Shown piece by piece: positions 27,898 to 38,600 of a DNA stretch of 47,576 nucleotides. Source of the DNA: Planctomycetota bacterium. GTDB taxonomy: Bacteria; Planctomycetota; PUPC01; JACPCR01. Numbering within the stretch: the stretch's first letter is position 1; each line of letters begins with the position of its first letter. The stretch is taken from NCBI GenBank assembly GCA_030740295.1, contig JASLXP010001161.1:1-47576 (forward strand), written 5' to 3'. The notes beneath the pieces are model-generated. The model ran no database searches. It worked only from the letters and a program-made list of their open reading frames with translations, and had not been told where the DNA came from. A program made the position numbers and the translations under genes.

Positions 27898-29331
27898 TCA
27901 CCACAGCCCAAGCTTCACACTCTCCACCGTGATGCTCTGCCTACCGGTGTTCGCGATCTGAATGACATTCTCTCCCGCTTGCAGCATCGAGGCCTTCGGT
28001 TTGAAGATGCGGCAATCGCTTGGCTTTGGCCTGGCATCTTTTTGAAAATACTGATCCGCGAATTCGAGAAAGATCTCGCTGCGATGGCCTTCTTCTCCGG
28101 CACTGAATTGAAGACTCGAGGCAGGTTCACCATTCACCGCGACCTTCACGTCCCCATGTGAGTTGGCCAGCAACAGGCATCGCCATGCGGGCAGCGTTGA
28201 TTGCGGCAGCATCAGATTCAGTGAAACACTTCCGTCTGGTGAAAGCGTGACCGGAAGTTGCGCGACACCGTCGCAAGGCTGGCGATGGCGTGCATGATTG
28301 ACGGAAAACTGAAGCGGCTTTGTTGCAGCCGATTCAGGGCACTCCAGACCCGCCAGCCAATGGTATGGTCGCGCAGCTATGTACTCCGTCCAGCACGGGA
28401 AGTTGAAAACGTAGATCCCGTCGGCACCGCATCCGTAGAGGCTGGTGCAGACAGCTCGCAGCGACTCCGGATGATGTGTGCATTTGCCGTAGCCAAAATC
28501 GAAGCCTGCATACAGTGGAACATCATTCCTGCCAATCCAATCTCGGAATTCTTCCACGGGGATCGTCCAGTTCGTGGTCAGGAATGGACAGAGCACGAGG
28601 AAGTCGACCAGACCTTGGGCTGTCCATTCGGGCAATTCCATTCCGAGCATCCGGCAACCTTCCGTGGTTGGCGGCACACGCGCTGCCAGCAGGATGTTGG
28701 TGCTCGCAGATTTCAGAATCTTGCGGGCCTCTGCGGTGAATGTGGTCAGGTGCTCTCGCTTCTCCCAGACTTCATCACCTTGACCGGACAGGTGTCGCGG
28801 AAAACGCATCCAATCGAGCTGAAGCCCATCGATAGTGTCGCCGTAAAGCTCAGCCATCTCCCCGATTAAAGCCAGATTGTATTCCTGGACTTCCGGCCGC
28901 GAGTAATCGAGACAGTAGGACATCCATTGCGCGGTGCCGGCCTTGATTTCATCCATGCCAACAACGAGGTCTGGATTGTCCCTGCGAACGGGAGGCGTAT
29001 TCCAGCCGTCTGAGTCATCCGGATTATGGACGTCGTTCATCCGCATGGTAACGAAGGTCTCTCGTCCTGACTCCTTGAACGCGCGCAGCAGCATCCCGAA
29101 TAGATCTTTACCTTCTTCTCTTGCCTCATGCAGCATGCTCGCACGCGGATCCAGCAGTCCAACTCTGGTTGGGAAGTTGCAGTTGCCCGCGTTGCTGCAG
29201 ATGAGAACAGTGGAAACTTCATCCGCACATTCGCGCACGGTCTCGTCGACCAGCTCCTCCAGGGCGGCACCCTCCCAGGGACTGTTGTGAAAAATGTTTG
29301 AGCCGTCGTTATCGAGGAGGAATCTTTTCAT
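27898..29331 (-). CDS. GHL10-like putative glycoside hydrolase
   Basis: A 477-residue protein resembling the glycosyl-hydrolase-like GHL10 (DUF187) TIM-barrel group. The most telling motif is TIDGLQLDWMRFPRHLSG, matching the GHL10 pattern DGIHxDYIRYP at a barrel strand end. YAGFDFGYGKC and GADGIYVFNFPCW mark later strands. The last 130 residues are a beta sandwich (VSLNLMLPQSTL, ENVIQIANTGRQSITVESV). The start is taken at ATG 29331 (MKRFLLDNDGSNIFHNS); the frame is open 24 codons further but those residues look non-coding. No signal peptide is seen, so it may act inside the cell on imported saccharides. Activity is inferred. Confidence 0.75.
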   Translation of the reverse strand: MKRFLLDNDGSNIFHNSPWEGAALEELVDETVRECADEVSTVLICSNAGNCNFPTRVGLLDPRASMLHEAREEGKDLFGMLLRAFKESGRETFVTMRMNDVHNPDDSDGWNTPPVRRDNPDLVVGMDEIKAGTAQWMSYCLDYSRPEVQEYNLALIGEMAELYGDTIDGLQLDWMRFPRHLSGQGDEVWEKREHLTTFTAEARKILKSASTNILLAARVPPTTEGCRMLGMELPEWTAQGLVDFLVLCPFLTTNWTIPVEEFRDWIGRNDVPLYAGFDFGYGKCTHHPESLRAVCTSLYGCGADGIYVFNFPCWTEYIAARPYHWLAGLECPESAATKPLQFSVNHARHRQPCDGVAQLPVTLSPDGSVSLNLMLPQSTLPAWRCLLLANSHGDVKVAVNGEPASSLQFSAGEEGHRSEIFLEFADQYFQKDARPKPSDCRIFKPKASMLQAGENVIQIANTGRQSITVESVKLGLW

Positions 29332-29404
29332 GGGTGGTTGGGGAGAGTAGTCAGGGCTGAGCGGGCGAGACACCCGCCACCACATCACTCCACTCGGGAG
29401 CAAT

Positions 29405-30808
29405 CTATTCGGTCAGCAGAAGAGTTCCTTTGCGGACCGAGAAGCTGTCGTTGCCGGAAAATACCAGGTGAACCGTGCGGCCGTCTTTGCTCATCCACTT
29501 CGTGGGAAGGCACGAAGTCTCTCCGGGGCCAACATCCCATTTTTTTATGTAGAAAACCGTAGTCCACGGGCCCCATGGTTCCGGCGCGTCGAAGATTCCG
29601 ATGCCGCCTCGGAAGCGGGTGTCTTTGCCCGGCCCGGTCTGGCACCAGAGGTATCGCTTCAGGGCCGCGTTGTAGCTTACGGATGACCGGTAGCAGGCGG
29701 CCCGGTGAGTAAAGACAGGGCCGCGCCGGGTGATGTCCGCACTCCACACCGGCTTACCTTCCTCGAGTTTCTGAAAGAACCTGTAAGCCTCTCGCCTGGT
29801 TATCTGTTTCGCGGGGACCCGTGCGAGAACCATCTGATCGGAACGCTTATACGCACTGTTCGAATCCTGCGAGTAGATGTAGATGTATTCGTCGCGTGCT
29901 CCTTCGTAGTCACGGCCGAAATTCAAGAATGTCGGGTAACCGAAACTCGTTGTGAATTTCCAGTCGCTCCAGGTCCATGTCTGGCCTCGGTTGGTGGACC
30001 AGGCAAGCTGGGAGTTACCGGTGTTTCGCACAAGTATGTAGAGCACGCGGTCAACCATCAGTATGCCGCTGACCTTCGGGCCGCTTGCGCCGCCGCCTGT
30101 ACGCTCTGCAGTGGATGAACGCAGGTTCACGCCCTGGAAGCCCCCAGGGCCTCCAGTCACTCGGCACAACCCCATGCTGAGCTTTCTCTCGACATTGGGT
30201 TTGAACCCTCGGCCATCACCATACGCGGTGTATTGGTGGTCGTCGTCACCCCAGGTCATCGGCCAGTTGTCGCTTCCCCTGGCTTTGCGAATGATGCCTG
30301 CCGCCGGCGCCCATTCGATACCTTTGATGATCGGGCTCGGCGGGCAGGGCAACCTGACCGCTGATGGCGCAGTCGCGGAAGTTGCCGCCTCCCTCTTTCC
30401 AACTTGTGTTCGTGGTTTGCTCCCGGTTACGGACTCGACAACTGGCTCGAAGAAAGGTCTGAGCACTTCGTAGTGACCATCCCATTTGCGCTGCCATGAT
30501 TTACCAGCCCGGGCGATGACGATATCGAGACTGGGGATCACCACGATCAGACTCTCATACAATCCCCACGACCAGTACGCATCGCGAGGAACATTCTTCA
30601 GCGTGCCGTCAGCATTGTTCCACCACAACAAGCCGTAATGCCCCGACGCGTTGCCATGCCTCTTGGGATTGTGATCGGGTATTCCTGCAACAGACTGCAA
30701 CAGACTGCAACGGCCTGCTGGCCTTTCTGACGAATTTTCCGGGAATAATCTGTTTGGACTGCCACCTGCCACCGCGAAGATAGAGGTATCCGATGCGTGC
30801 CATGGCAT
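29405..30808 (-). CDS. Downstream part of frameshifted serine hydrolase-DUF4185 fusion
   Basis: This frame continues the serine hydrolase after the 10-bp duplication at 30691-30710. Residues from GIPDHNPKRH through YWSWGLYESLIVVIPSLDIV complete a beta-lactamase-type fold (the GLYES...V-P-LD-VI-ARAG ending is typical). From about residue 160 a beta-propeller-like DUF4185 domain follows: MTWGDDDHQYTAYGDG, LRSSTAERTGGG, STNRGQTWTW, WSADITRRGPVF, ending FSVRKGTLLLTE. DUF4185 domains are thought to bind or cut sugars. The first 36 codons or so before the duplication are only an overlap frame. Read alone this piece has no signal peptide. It is best seen as the 3' part of one gene with 30609-31484. 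Confidence 0.72.
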   Translation of the reverse strand: MPWHASDTSIFAVAGGSPNRLFPENSSERPAGRCSLLQSVAGIPDHNPKRHGNASGHYGLLWWNNADGTLKNVPRDAYWSWGLYESLIVVIPSLDIVIARAGKSWQRKWDGHYEVLRPFFEPVVESVTGSKPRTQVGKREAATSATAPSAVRLPCPPSPIIKGIEWAPAAGIIRKARGSDNWPMTWGDDDHQYTAYGDGRGFKPNVERKLSMGLCRVTGGPGGFQGVNLRSSTAERTGGGASGPKVSGILMVDRVLYILVRNTGNSQLAWSTNRGQTWTWSDWKFTTSFGYPTFLNFGRDYEGARDEYIYIYSQDSNSAYKRSDQMVLARVPAKQITRREAYRFFQKLEEGKPVWSADITRRGPVFTHRAACYRSSVSYNAALKRYLWCQTGPGKDTRFRGGIGIFDAPEPWGPWTTVFYIKKWDVGPGETSCLPTKWMSKDGRTVHLVFSGNDSFSVRKGTLLLTE

Positions 30809-31484
30809 CGACGTTGGCTCGGATGCCGGAGCCGAACTCGCGGCGCATCACGTGGCCCAGCCTGGCATTTCGATAAGAGTTCTTTCGCCAGGACAGATCC
30901 TTTCGTTCGATACCCAGCGGCGTGAACACGCGCTCGAACATCAACTTGTCAACGTCCTGCCCGTAGGCCAGTGTCACACACTCGGCCAGCCAGTTCGGCC
31001 CGCCGTCGCTGTAGGCCCATTTGGTGCCCGGTTCGTAAATCAACTTCGTGTAGCCGCCGGGCTTTTCAAAGCCGGCAGTTTGTGTAGCCAGGTGCTGAAT
31101 AGTGATGTTTTCAATCCAGCCTGTCTTTCGATTGGATTCCGGCGGTACCCCGAAGCTCGGGTGATGCTGGATCGCTTTGTCCTCGAGTTGAATCTTTCCA
31201 TCGGCGATCGCCAGCCCCAGTGCGGTGATCCCAATCGATTTGGTCGTTGACTTCAGATCGTAACGCCGGTTGGGATCACCCCACGACATTACGAGCCGGC
31301 CATGACGAATGATGAATCCAGAGCCGCCGCCGGTCAGCGCATAGTCGCGGGCCTTGCGAAGGTGTCCTTCTTTCATGCCGGCATCCGAGGGCCTGGCCTT
31401 CTGCCATTCGGGTGTGGGCCAAAACTCTTCAGCTTCCAGGAACGGCCAAAGGAATACGAGTGTAATCAGCAATGTTGTCTTCAT
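30609..31484 (-). CDS. Beta-lactamase-family serine hydrolase, 5' part (frameshifted)
   Basis: The N-terminal part of a class C beta-lactamase-like serine hydrolase. Signal peptide MKTTLLITLVFLWPFLEA; catalytic S-x-x-K is S79-T-T-K82 (YDLKSTTKS), and the tyrosine motif is YSDGG in place of YxN. True similarity ends at ASRPLQSVA (about residue 258), after which the frame continues 30 residues of unrelated sequence to a stop at 30609. Removing one 10-base unit of the duplication restores an unbroken frame into the 29405-30808 part. The family includes esterases and peptidases. Whether the gene is dead, phase-variable, or a sequencing artefact is open. Confidence 0.75.
   Translation of the reverse strand: MKTTLLITLVFLWPFLEAEEFWPTPEWQKARPSDAGMKEGHLRKARDYALTGGGSGFIIRHGRLVMSWGDPNRRYDLKSTTKSIGITALGLAIADGKIQLEDKAIQHHPSFGVPPESNRKTGWIENITIQHLATQTAGFEKPGGYTKLIYEPGTKWAYSDGGPNWLAECVTLAYGQDVDKLMFERVFTPLGIERKDLSWRKNSYRNARLGHVMRREFGSGIRANVDAMARIGYLYLRGGRWQSKQIIPGKFVRKASRPLQSVAVCCRNTRSQSQEAWQRVGALRLVVVEQC
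30685..30710. repeat. 10-bp tandem duplication causing a frameshift
   Basis: CAGACTGCAA occurs twice in a row (30691-30700, 30701-30710), preceded by a partial CTGCAA. Ten is not a multiple of three; deleting one unit joins the beta-lactamase N-terminus to its C-terminus and the DUF4185 domain in one frame. Confidence 0.85.
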
Positions 31485-31559
31485 AGTTCATACAAAGGCT
31501 TGACTGCCGCCCTTCAGGCTCTTCTTTCTGAGGATCTTACCTGCATCTGTTCTTCTGTC

Positions 31560-33125
31560 TCAGTCACTGAGGACGGCCCGAAGTGAGTAACGTCCATTTG
31601 GAAGGCCGTGCAGCGGCAACTCACCCGACAACTGATGACGTTTGCCCGATGCTAGAGTGGTTTCCTGTGGCCATCGCCGCTTGATGGCGCCGGTTCCGAG
31701 ATCGATGAGTTGGATTTCGGAGACCTTTGTTAGCTTATCGAATACATCTGCGCTGCCGACGTACCTGATGGTCGTACCCGGCCGGGCGTGGCTGATCTCC
31801 GGAATCATTTCTGCGCCTGCGCCGGCCGCGCTGACCAGACGTATCTCTCCGCGGGTACGATTCCAGATGTACTGGCCAAAGTGCCGGCCCTCAGGTTTCG
31901 CTGGATCACGGTTGACCGCGATGATGAAGAATCTCAATCGGTCCCCGTGACGCGCGTCGAGTCCCAGCGAGGCAAAGGGAATCGCGGCTTCGATGGTGTA
32001 CCCGGTCGGCGAACGTCTGCACACGTATCGACCGCCGCCGGGTAATGGTCTGGGGCCGGAGTCCGTGTAGTAGTTCAGACCGAAGTGAAGCTCTTTCTCG
32101 ATCACCTGAGGATGGCGCGTAGTGCCCCGCAGCCACGGTGGCACCGTTACCAGAAGCGCCACCCCATCGTATTCCCAGAATCCTTTCCATTTCTGTCCTC
32201 TGACCGTGGCTGCCAGTTCGTCATCACGGACGGCCGCAGCGAAGTAAAGAAATCTGTCATCCCACATCATCCGGGCCGTGAGGCTGAGATCGTCGTTTCC
32301 CTGAATCGCAGGCGATTCAAATCCCATTGTCTTGATGGTCGTCTTGTTGATTTCAATATCGGGGCCGCGCAGCCAATCACCCAGGGCGCCGTCAATCTTT
32401 GGGGCGATCCCTGTGCGCCACACAGGCAACTTTCCTGCAAGACTCGTGCTGGCGTTGTGCCTGAGAATGGGCCAATCGCCGCGTTTGTGCGAAACGCGCG
32501 GAGGAGCAATGCGCTTCCGCTCTTCCTCATCGAGTTCGGATTCTTTGACAGAGTGAAGCTCGAGTCGAGTTATGCCGAACATTCCACCAGTGTGGTGAAT
32601 CCGCTCAAACGCGAGCAGCGCCGTGGGCGACCGGAGATATACAGCGCCCCAGTCCACCTGCTGCACGTGCAGCTTCGCCTTCGGCCAGTGCTTTGGGGCG
32701 GAGGTGGAATACCAGCCATGCTGCTGGCCCGGCATCAGAATCCCATCAGCTTTCAGTTTGAACAGGCCAAACCTTCCCGGTTTCCACGGGCCATGCACGT
32801 GGCTGCCACGAATGCGATAGTAGCCGTCCCGACTGACCGGCAATTCGATCTTCAGTGACTGCCCTTGCTTCTCTGCTCGATAAAAGAGCACGTCTCCGTT
32901 GTCGCGTTTGTCCCAGGAGAAAAGCGTCTTCGAATCCAGCTTGTCGAGCCGGACGTCTTGGCCGCCGGCGAGTTTGAACAGTGCCGCGGCATCAAGTTGC
33001 ACATTGTCGTCCTTACGTTCCGCGGCAGGTTTGGTGTCTGGCTCTGCATTGACCAGGGAGCAGGTGAGAGTGAGACATTGAACAAGTGTCAGGAGGCCCT
33101 CCAGAGAATGCGCTTTGCCCTTCAT
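31560..33125 (-). CDS. Secreted protein with CBM9-like domain
   Basis: A 521-residue exported protein; start ATG 33125 (MKGKAHSLEGLLTLVQ), whose A is also the last base of the upstream stop (TGATG), so it is coupled to the heparinase-like gene. Signal peptide about residues 1-26. An N-terminal beta sandwich (LPVSRDGYYRIRGSHVHGPW, then WGAVYLRSPTALLAFERI) resembles a carbohydrate-binding domain. A CBM9-like module begins at GIAPKIDGALGDWLRGPD and continues with MMWDDRFLYFAAAVRDDEL and YTIEAAIPFASLGLD. No catalytic residues are recognised. It probably holds or presents polysaccharide for its coupled partner. Confidence 0.78.
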   Translation of the reverse strand: MKGKAHSLEGLLTLVQCLTLTCSLVNAEPDTKPAAERKDDNVQLDAAALFKLAGGQDVRLDKLDSKTLFSWDKRDNGDVLFYRAEKQGQSLKIELPVSRDGYYRIRGSHVHGPWKPGRFGLFKLKADGILMPGQQHGWYSTSAPKHWPKAKLHVQQVDWGAVYLRSPTALLAFERIHHTGGMFGITRLELHSVKESELDEEERKRIAPPRVSHKRGDWPILRHNASTSLAGKLPVWRTGIAPKIDGALGDWLRGPDIEINKTTIKTMGFESPAIQGNDDLSLTARMMWDDRFLYFAAAVRDDELAATVRGQKWKGFWEYDGVALLVTVPPWLRGTTRHPQVIEKELHFGLNYYTDSGPRPLPGGGRYVCRRSPTGYTIEAAIPFASLGLDARHGDRLRFFIIAVNRDPAKPEGRHFGQYIWNRTRGEIRLVSAAGAGAEMIPEISHARPGTTIRYVGSADVFDKLTKVSEIQLIDLGTGAIKRRWPQETTLASGKRHQLSGELPLHGLPNGRYSLRAVLSD

Positions 33126-35545
33126 CAGTCCTTCCCTTCTGAATCTGCCGTTTTCTCTGCGGCATTGATTGGAGTCTTGCTGTAAGGAATGACCGCGCCT
33201 CCATTGTAGTAAAGCTGCTGCCCGTGCTTTATGAGCCATCGATTCACACGGCCGTCTCGCACATCCACATATACCTGTTTCGCATCTGTCTTGAGTTTGC
33301 CGAACTCGATGAGCCCGCCGGTCTGATTGAGGACGAGCCACTCCTCCCGATCCTTTTCCGCCTGAATCCTGACCACGGTCTTCTCGTGATCATCTGCTAT
33401 GAATTCTATTTTGCTGGCGAGCTCAGCGGGTTTGCGCATGGGCGCGTGCGGCAACAGCACCTGTGAGAATTGCACCACCTGTCCGGGTTTGGTCACGCCC
33501 TGCCAGCGGTAGCGGATCATGTTTTCTGTGGATGTGTAACGAGCTTTGAATTCTGAGATTCCGCGTTGCCGGACGATGAGTTTGCGATCCGGTTTGGGAG
33601 CGTGAACTATCAACAAATCCCACGGTGGATTCTTCAGGGCAATCCCGTGGGTGCGGGGCTCGGCCATGAATGTGTTTGCCCAGTTTGGCCCCACCTGTGG
33701 GCCGATGTTTTCCGCGAACCAGGTCGGGCCCAGCCGGGCGAGGAACGATTCCTCGAAGTGGGCACGGTCCCGAACCAGAACGAACCGATTCTTGACGAAG
33801 AAGAACTCGCGCTCGTTCATCATCGGAAAACCGATGAAGTCAGTCGTGCGTGTAACCGCGTGAGTGGCAAGTGCATGGTCGGTAAACGTCGGAATCGTCA
33901 CCTCCATCCGATACGAATCGACGGTATCCGGATTTTCATTCGAACGAATGGACGCGATACCGCTGAGGTCCTCCACCATCAGCATGTTGTGCCAGTCAGT
34001 CTCCGCCTTGCTGGTGAGCGTCATGGTCATCGCGCTGCCGTGCCGCATGAGCCCAAGAATGCCACCGGGATTCATTGGGTCGTGGCGAGGGAACAGGTCG
34101 ACGAGCATGAACAGGTCCCCCGGATTCCATCCGCTCCGCAAGACGAGCTTATGAGGCTTTACCTCTTTGGTTACCAGCAGGCCGCAGCAGATCTGGGCAC
34201 GCTCCGGATCAGGATCGAGATTTTTCAGGTATCGCTTCGCCCCTTCCTTCCCTCTCACCCGCAACGTCTCCTTGCGCCAGGTCAGCGTGGAGGTCTTCCT
34301 GGGCGCGACTGGTTTCACGCTGTCATCTGCGAACAACCAAGCAAGGCCCATCCCGAACTTTGACCAGTGCATCGGCTGATGGTGGCTCTGCAGCCGCTCA
34401 GACTGGAAGAGCAGGTAATTGAAGATCCGGTGCGCCGCCCATCGATATCGCCCGTCCCTCGAATATCGCGCCTTCAGCTCGAACATCCACAACAGCGAAG
34501 CCGCATGAGAATTCCATCCGCCATGGGCGCCGTATGGTGCAACCGCGCCCTCGGAAGAAATCGAGTGAAGTAGACGTTCCCAGAACGGGTCCATGCCCTC
34601 ATCGGTAAAGACCTCCTTCATGCCCATCAGGTGCGCGCCGATGATGACCGGGAAGGTCATACCGAAGAAGTAGCCGGTATCGTTCGCCGAGGTATCCCTG
34701 AATTCCCACCAGTCCTGCCAGACCGTGTTGAAGTAATTCGTCCATTCTTTGGCTTCGGGCGCGTCAGGATACTTGATGGCCGCCAGTCGCTTCATGACCC
34801 CTTCCCCCTGCGAGCGGTGCTGTGAGCCTCGCCAGTAGGTCGGCTTCGTTCCCCAGACGTGAATCGTCCGATTCAACTCCAGGATCATATCACGCCACCA
34901 GACCTCGTCTTCGGCCGTCAGAATTCCCCCTTCCTTCAGAATGCGGTATTCCAACTCGAGAAGCACGGGATAGTGCATGTACCAATAGTTCATGCCTTTG
35001 TCTTTGACCTGCTTCTTCAGGGCCCGATGAAAGTCCTGAATCTGCACTTTGACCTTTTCACCAAACCGCTTCTCACCCGTGCCTTTGAAGACGACTGCGC
35101 CAACAAATGCGTGCCTTGGCGCATACACACCAAACGGCCCCGCATCACAGAAGGATTCATAGACCGGCCGCCAACCGGCCGTATGCATTTTCCAGTGCTT
35201 AATCGTTTCCAGGTAGACCTTGCGGTTCACCGGGCGTTGCGGAATCTCAACTTTGTCGCCGGCAGGAATATGGAAGCGATGCAGGTCATCCATGCCAGGC
35301 CCGACCATCGCGGGACGGACTCCCTTCTTGTCGTCCGCGGGCAGACCAATCGTGAATTCGTCGGAATGCAGAGAAATTTTGGAGAGCAATGAGAGGCAAA
35401 TGACGATTGCCAAACACCGAAGCGATTTGGCCGCCCTGCTGCTGAATCGATCTGCCGCGAACTTGATTGCCCAAAAGTTCAACTGACTTCTTCCTTGCTC
35501 CTGAGATGAATTGCCGACCACACGCTTGCGTAATAAGTCACTCAT
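33125..35545 (-). CDS. Heparinase II/III-like or other toroid-fold polysaccharide-active protein
   Basis: Up to 806 residues. The middle part (about 80-430) is an all-helical (alpha/alpha) toroid with many Trp, His and Tyr residues (MNYWYMHYPVLLELEYRIL, GYFFGMTFPVIIGAHL, YGAHGGWNSHAASLLWMFEL), and the rest is a large beta sandwich (GLMRHGSAMTMTLTSKAETDW, MNEREFFFVKNRFVLVRDRAHFEE), the layout of heparinase II/III-type and alginate-type lyases. I cannot assign a known PL family. The ATG at 35545 puts the hydrophobic signal segment at residues 44-58; a TTG at 35482 preceded by AAGGAAG would give a normal signal peptide and may be the true start. It is coupled to the CBM9-like gene through TGATG and is divergent from the 35662 gene. 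Confidence 0.75.
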   Translation of the reverse strand: MSDLLRKRVVGNSSQEQGRSQLNFWAIKFAADRFSSRAAKSLRCLAIVICLSLLSKISLHSDEFTIGLPADDKKGVRPAMVGPGMDDLHRFHIPAGDKVEIPQRPVNRKVYLETIKHWKMHTAGWRPVYESFCDAGPFGVYAPRHAFVGAVVFKGTGEKRFGEKVKVQIQDFHRALKKQVKDKGMNYWYMHYPVLLELEYRILKEGGILTAEDEVWWRDMILELNRTIHVWGTKPTYWRGSQHRSQGEGVMKRLAAIKYPDAPEAKEWTNYFNTVWQDWWEFRDTSANDTGYFFGMTFPVIIGAHLMGMKEVFTDEGMDPFWERLLHSISSEGAVAPYGAHGGWNSHAASLLWMFELKARYSRDGRYRWAAHRIFNYLLFQSERLQSHHQPMHWSKFGMGLAWLFADDSVKPVAPRKTSTLTWRKETLRVRGKEGAKRYLKNLDPDPERAQICCGLLVTKEVKPHKLVLRSGWNPGDLFMLVDLFPRHDPMNPGGILGLMRHGSAMTMTLTSKAETDWHNMLMVEDLSGIASIRSNENPDTVDSYRMEVTIPTFTDHALATHAVTRTTDFIGFPMMNEREFFFVKNRFVLVRDRAHFEESFLARLGPTWFAENIGPQVGPNWANTFMAEPRTHGIALKNPPWDLLIVHAPKPDRKLIVRQRGISEFKARYTSTENMIRYRWQGVTKPGQVVQFSQVLLPHAPMRKPAELASKIEFIADDHEKTVVRIQAEKDREEWLVLNQTGGLIEFGKLKTDAKQVYVDVRDGRVNRWLIKHGQQLYYNGGAVIPYSKTPINAAEKTADSEGKD

Positions 35546-35661
35546 ACGCGAATTCGATCTGCATGCTATGCTTTGCAGACATCAAATCAATGCCAACGCC
35601 AGATTACTGAAACCGATTCGAAGCCCTGCATCCTGGAAGCCTAACTCTCAGATCTCCGACC

Positions 35662-38600
35662 ATGAAAAAAGTCTCTGCCTTCCTTCTTGTGGCAATTCCG
35701 TTCGCCCATGTCTCCGGGGAAGACTTATCCATAATCCCTGCGCCTGGAGACAGCGGCACAGGTCTTCTCTTCTATGCGTCGCTCGACAGGGAACGTCGCG
35801 CCGAGATTTCGCAGGGCTCGGACATTCCCTCCGTCGCCCGCTATGCAAGGCAGAATCGCACTGCCGATGGAGGCAAGTTTGTGCCGGGCGTTTTTGGGAA
35901 AGCCCTGACCGGGCGGGGTGGCCCTCGGGGTTCGGGCGACTTCGACGCGCTAGGCAACTACCTCCCGGAGCGGGGCACGATGGCTTTTCACATTCGGCAG
36001 AACGGAATGGTCTATGGTTTTGAACCGCTTTGGGTCAAGACCGTCGATCCTTACTACTGGTTCATCTATCAGCGCATCTCGAACAAGAACAACAGCCTGA
36101 GCGCCTGGTTTCCCGATGAGGTGTACCGGCCGACCGTCATCTATACCAGGAAGAAGATGGTCGAGAACCAGTGGCTTCATATGGCGGTTGCCTGGGACCA
36201 AGCATATGGATTCCGTTACTACCTGGATGGCGCGGAGGTCGCCTCCAACTGGGGCAAGGCATCGTGGACCAGCCGCGGTGTCGACCCCGATCTGTTCGCA
36301 ATGGTCCACAGCAACGGTGTGGCTTACGACGAGTTCTACGTTTTCGATTTCGTTCTGTCGGCTCAAGAGATTCAGGCGCTGGCCAAGAAAAACAAGAGGC
36401 CTGATTCCTCATCAAGAGAAGATTTGCCGACTGGTGAACGGTGGAAGCGGAATCGCCTGCAGGAGCTTTCATGGTCAAAGGACGATGAGGCCATGCTTCC
36501 ACTCCATCTGGACAAGGTCGGCCTTGAGGCAAACGCCATCCGACAGGTGACGCCTCTGAACGCAAGGGCGGTAATGAAGGGCGCGAATTACGTTTTCGAT
36601 GGCAAGCTCGGCAGCGGCTGGCCGCCTCTCTACAACTACCAGTTCGCAAAGGGCAACGGTCTTCACATCGAGCTCGGCGAGCCATACGACTACGTGCAGA
36701 TCGAAGGCTACTTCCGCGGCTCAGTCGCAGGTGAGAAAAGCCTGTTGCAGGACGAGGCAAGGCCTCTTATTGCGATCGCGTCTGACCAGTTCATGCACCG
36801 ATGGAACCTGAAAGAGCCGCGTGGCAAAGGCTGGTTGAGTTTCTTCAAGAAAGAGATGGAAGACAAAGGTGACCTGCCGGATAAGGAACTGGTCACCCTC
36901 AGCCGTGTCTGCGAAACAGGCTTCTTCAGAACGGGAACGCATCGCCTGGACGACAGTGAAGCGCAGCGTTTCTACATCGGCCCCGCAAACTTGAAGGATG
37001 GCAGGAAAGCATTTGGCGTTGAGTTCACGGGGCGGTTCGGACCCGGTGACCGCGCTTCGCTCAGTTCAAGGAAAACTCCCCTGGAAAGAGCGACGGCTCA
37101 GGCGATACCGGGTCTGCGCTACCATCATCTGTTCCTCCCGTCCGGACGGGACGAATTGCCGCTGACGGGTTTGCACTTTCGCTGGTGGCTTAGATCGTCC
37201 TCAGCGTCGAACAGCTTCCGTATCGAGATGCGCGATCCTGCTTTGCCAGGGCGGAGGACCCTCGCTGTGGATTTCCGGATGGATGGCGTTCAACAGGGCA
37301 AAGATCAACTGCTCGACCTGACCATCGATCTCTCGGATCGGCTGCTGCCCTCAAACAGACAGGTTTGGCTGACTTTCTGTTTCAAAGAGGACGTGCAACT
37401 TGTCCTTGCATCCGGCCAGAAACAGTCTTTCACGGAGTTGTTGACAGGGTCGAAGCAGGGAGTGTTGAAGGAATATCTTCGGGACGAGTTGAGTTTCGTC
37501 CGGTCGCGGTTCAGTTGGCTTTCTGAAGCCAGGCCCTGGGGTGCTCATCGTGAGCCGGAAAAGGAAATGGTCGGCTTCAATCGCTACGCTCGCGAGCTGT
37601 TCCTGCCACTCGCCCGGCTCTGGCAGCTCAAGGGCGATGACCCTAAAGTCCGCGCGCTCTGGATTTGGACGCACAAGTTTTACCAAGACAAGTCACCCGT
37701 CGAACCGAAGCCGGTCAGCGGTTGCGAGAATGCTCCCCGCTGGGCACTGCTGCAGCGCGAACTGCTCCAGGGATGCCGTGACGTGGTTCACTGGTGGATC
37801 GAGAACAGGCAGGCGCCGAACGGCGAGTTTGGCGACGCCTGGGGCGACGACACCGACCTGATCCAGAACTTCCCCAAGCTCGCACTCATTGGTGATCCCG
37901 ATGGACGAATTCGGGAGGCGGCGAGGAAGGTTGCAGATGGCGTATACGAGGCCGGCCTGATCGAGCGCGGTATCAATGCCCGCCTGATGGATTACCTCCA
38001 CGCTTACGAGGAAGGCGTGAACGCACAGCCCGTCATGGGGCTCATCGATTACGGCAATCCCCATTTCATCGAACGCATGATGGAAGCGGCCCACACGGTC
38101 GATACGTTTCTGACTACCAAAGATCCCAAAGGTCGGCGCCGATTCCGTTCGGCCTATTACGGCGCTGGCGAAGTACGAGACAAGGGAAAGTATGGTTACG
38201 ACCATCCGTCTAACGCTCTGTTTTGCCACCCGGCCCTGTTTCTTTCCTACTACAGCCGCCATCCCCGTGCCCTCAGATTTCTACAGGAATGGATCGACGG
38301 CTGGCTGGACATCTATGCCGAAAATGCCGACCTGAAGGACTATCGAGTCCCCAAGGCGACGCTGCTGGATGGCACGATTCTCAGTTGGGATCGCAAAGTC
38401 CGCGGTTACGGGTACATCGATGTGTATGCCGCACTTCACCAGATGACGGGCGAGGAACGGTATCGTAGTTTGCTGCCCTGGTGGGCAAGGCCGGGCACTT
38501 CTTTTTTCCTGGGCGGGCATTACCTTCCCGCTCTCGAATTCCTCGACAGGGAAAAGCACAAGCAACAGCTTGTGAAGTGGGCGGAGTTGTCCGATCTGTC

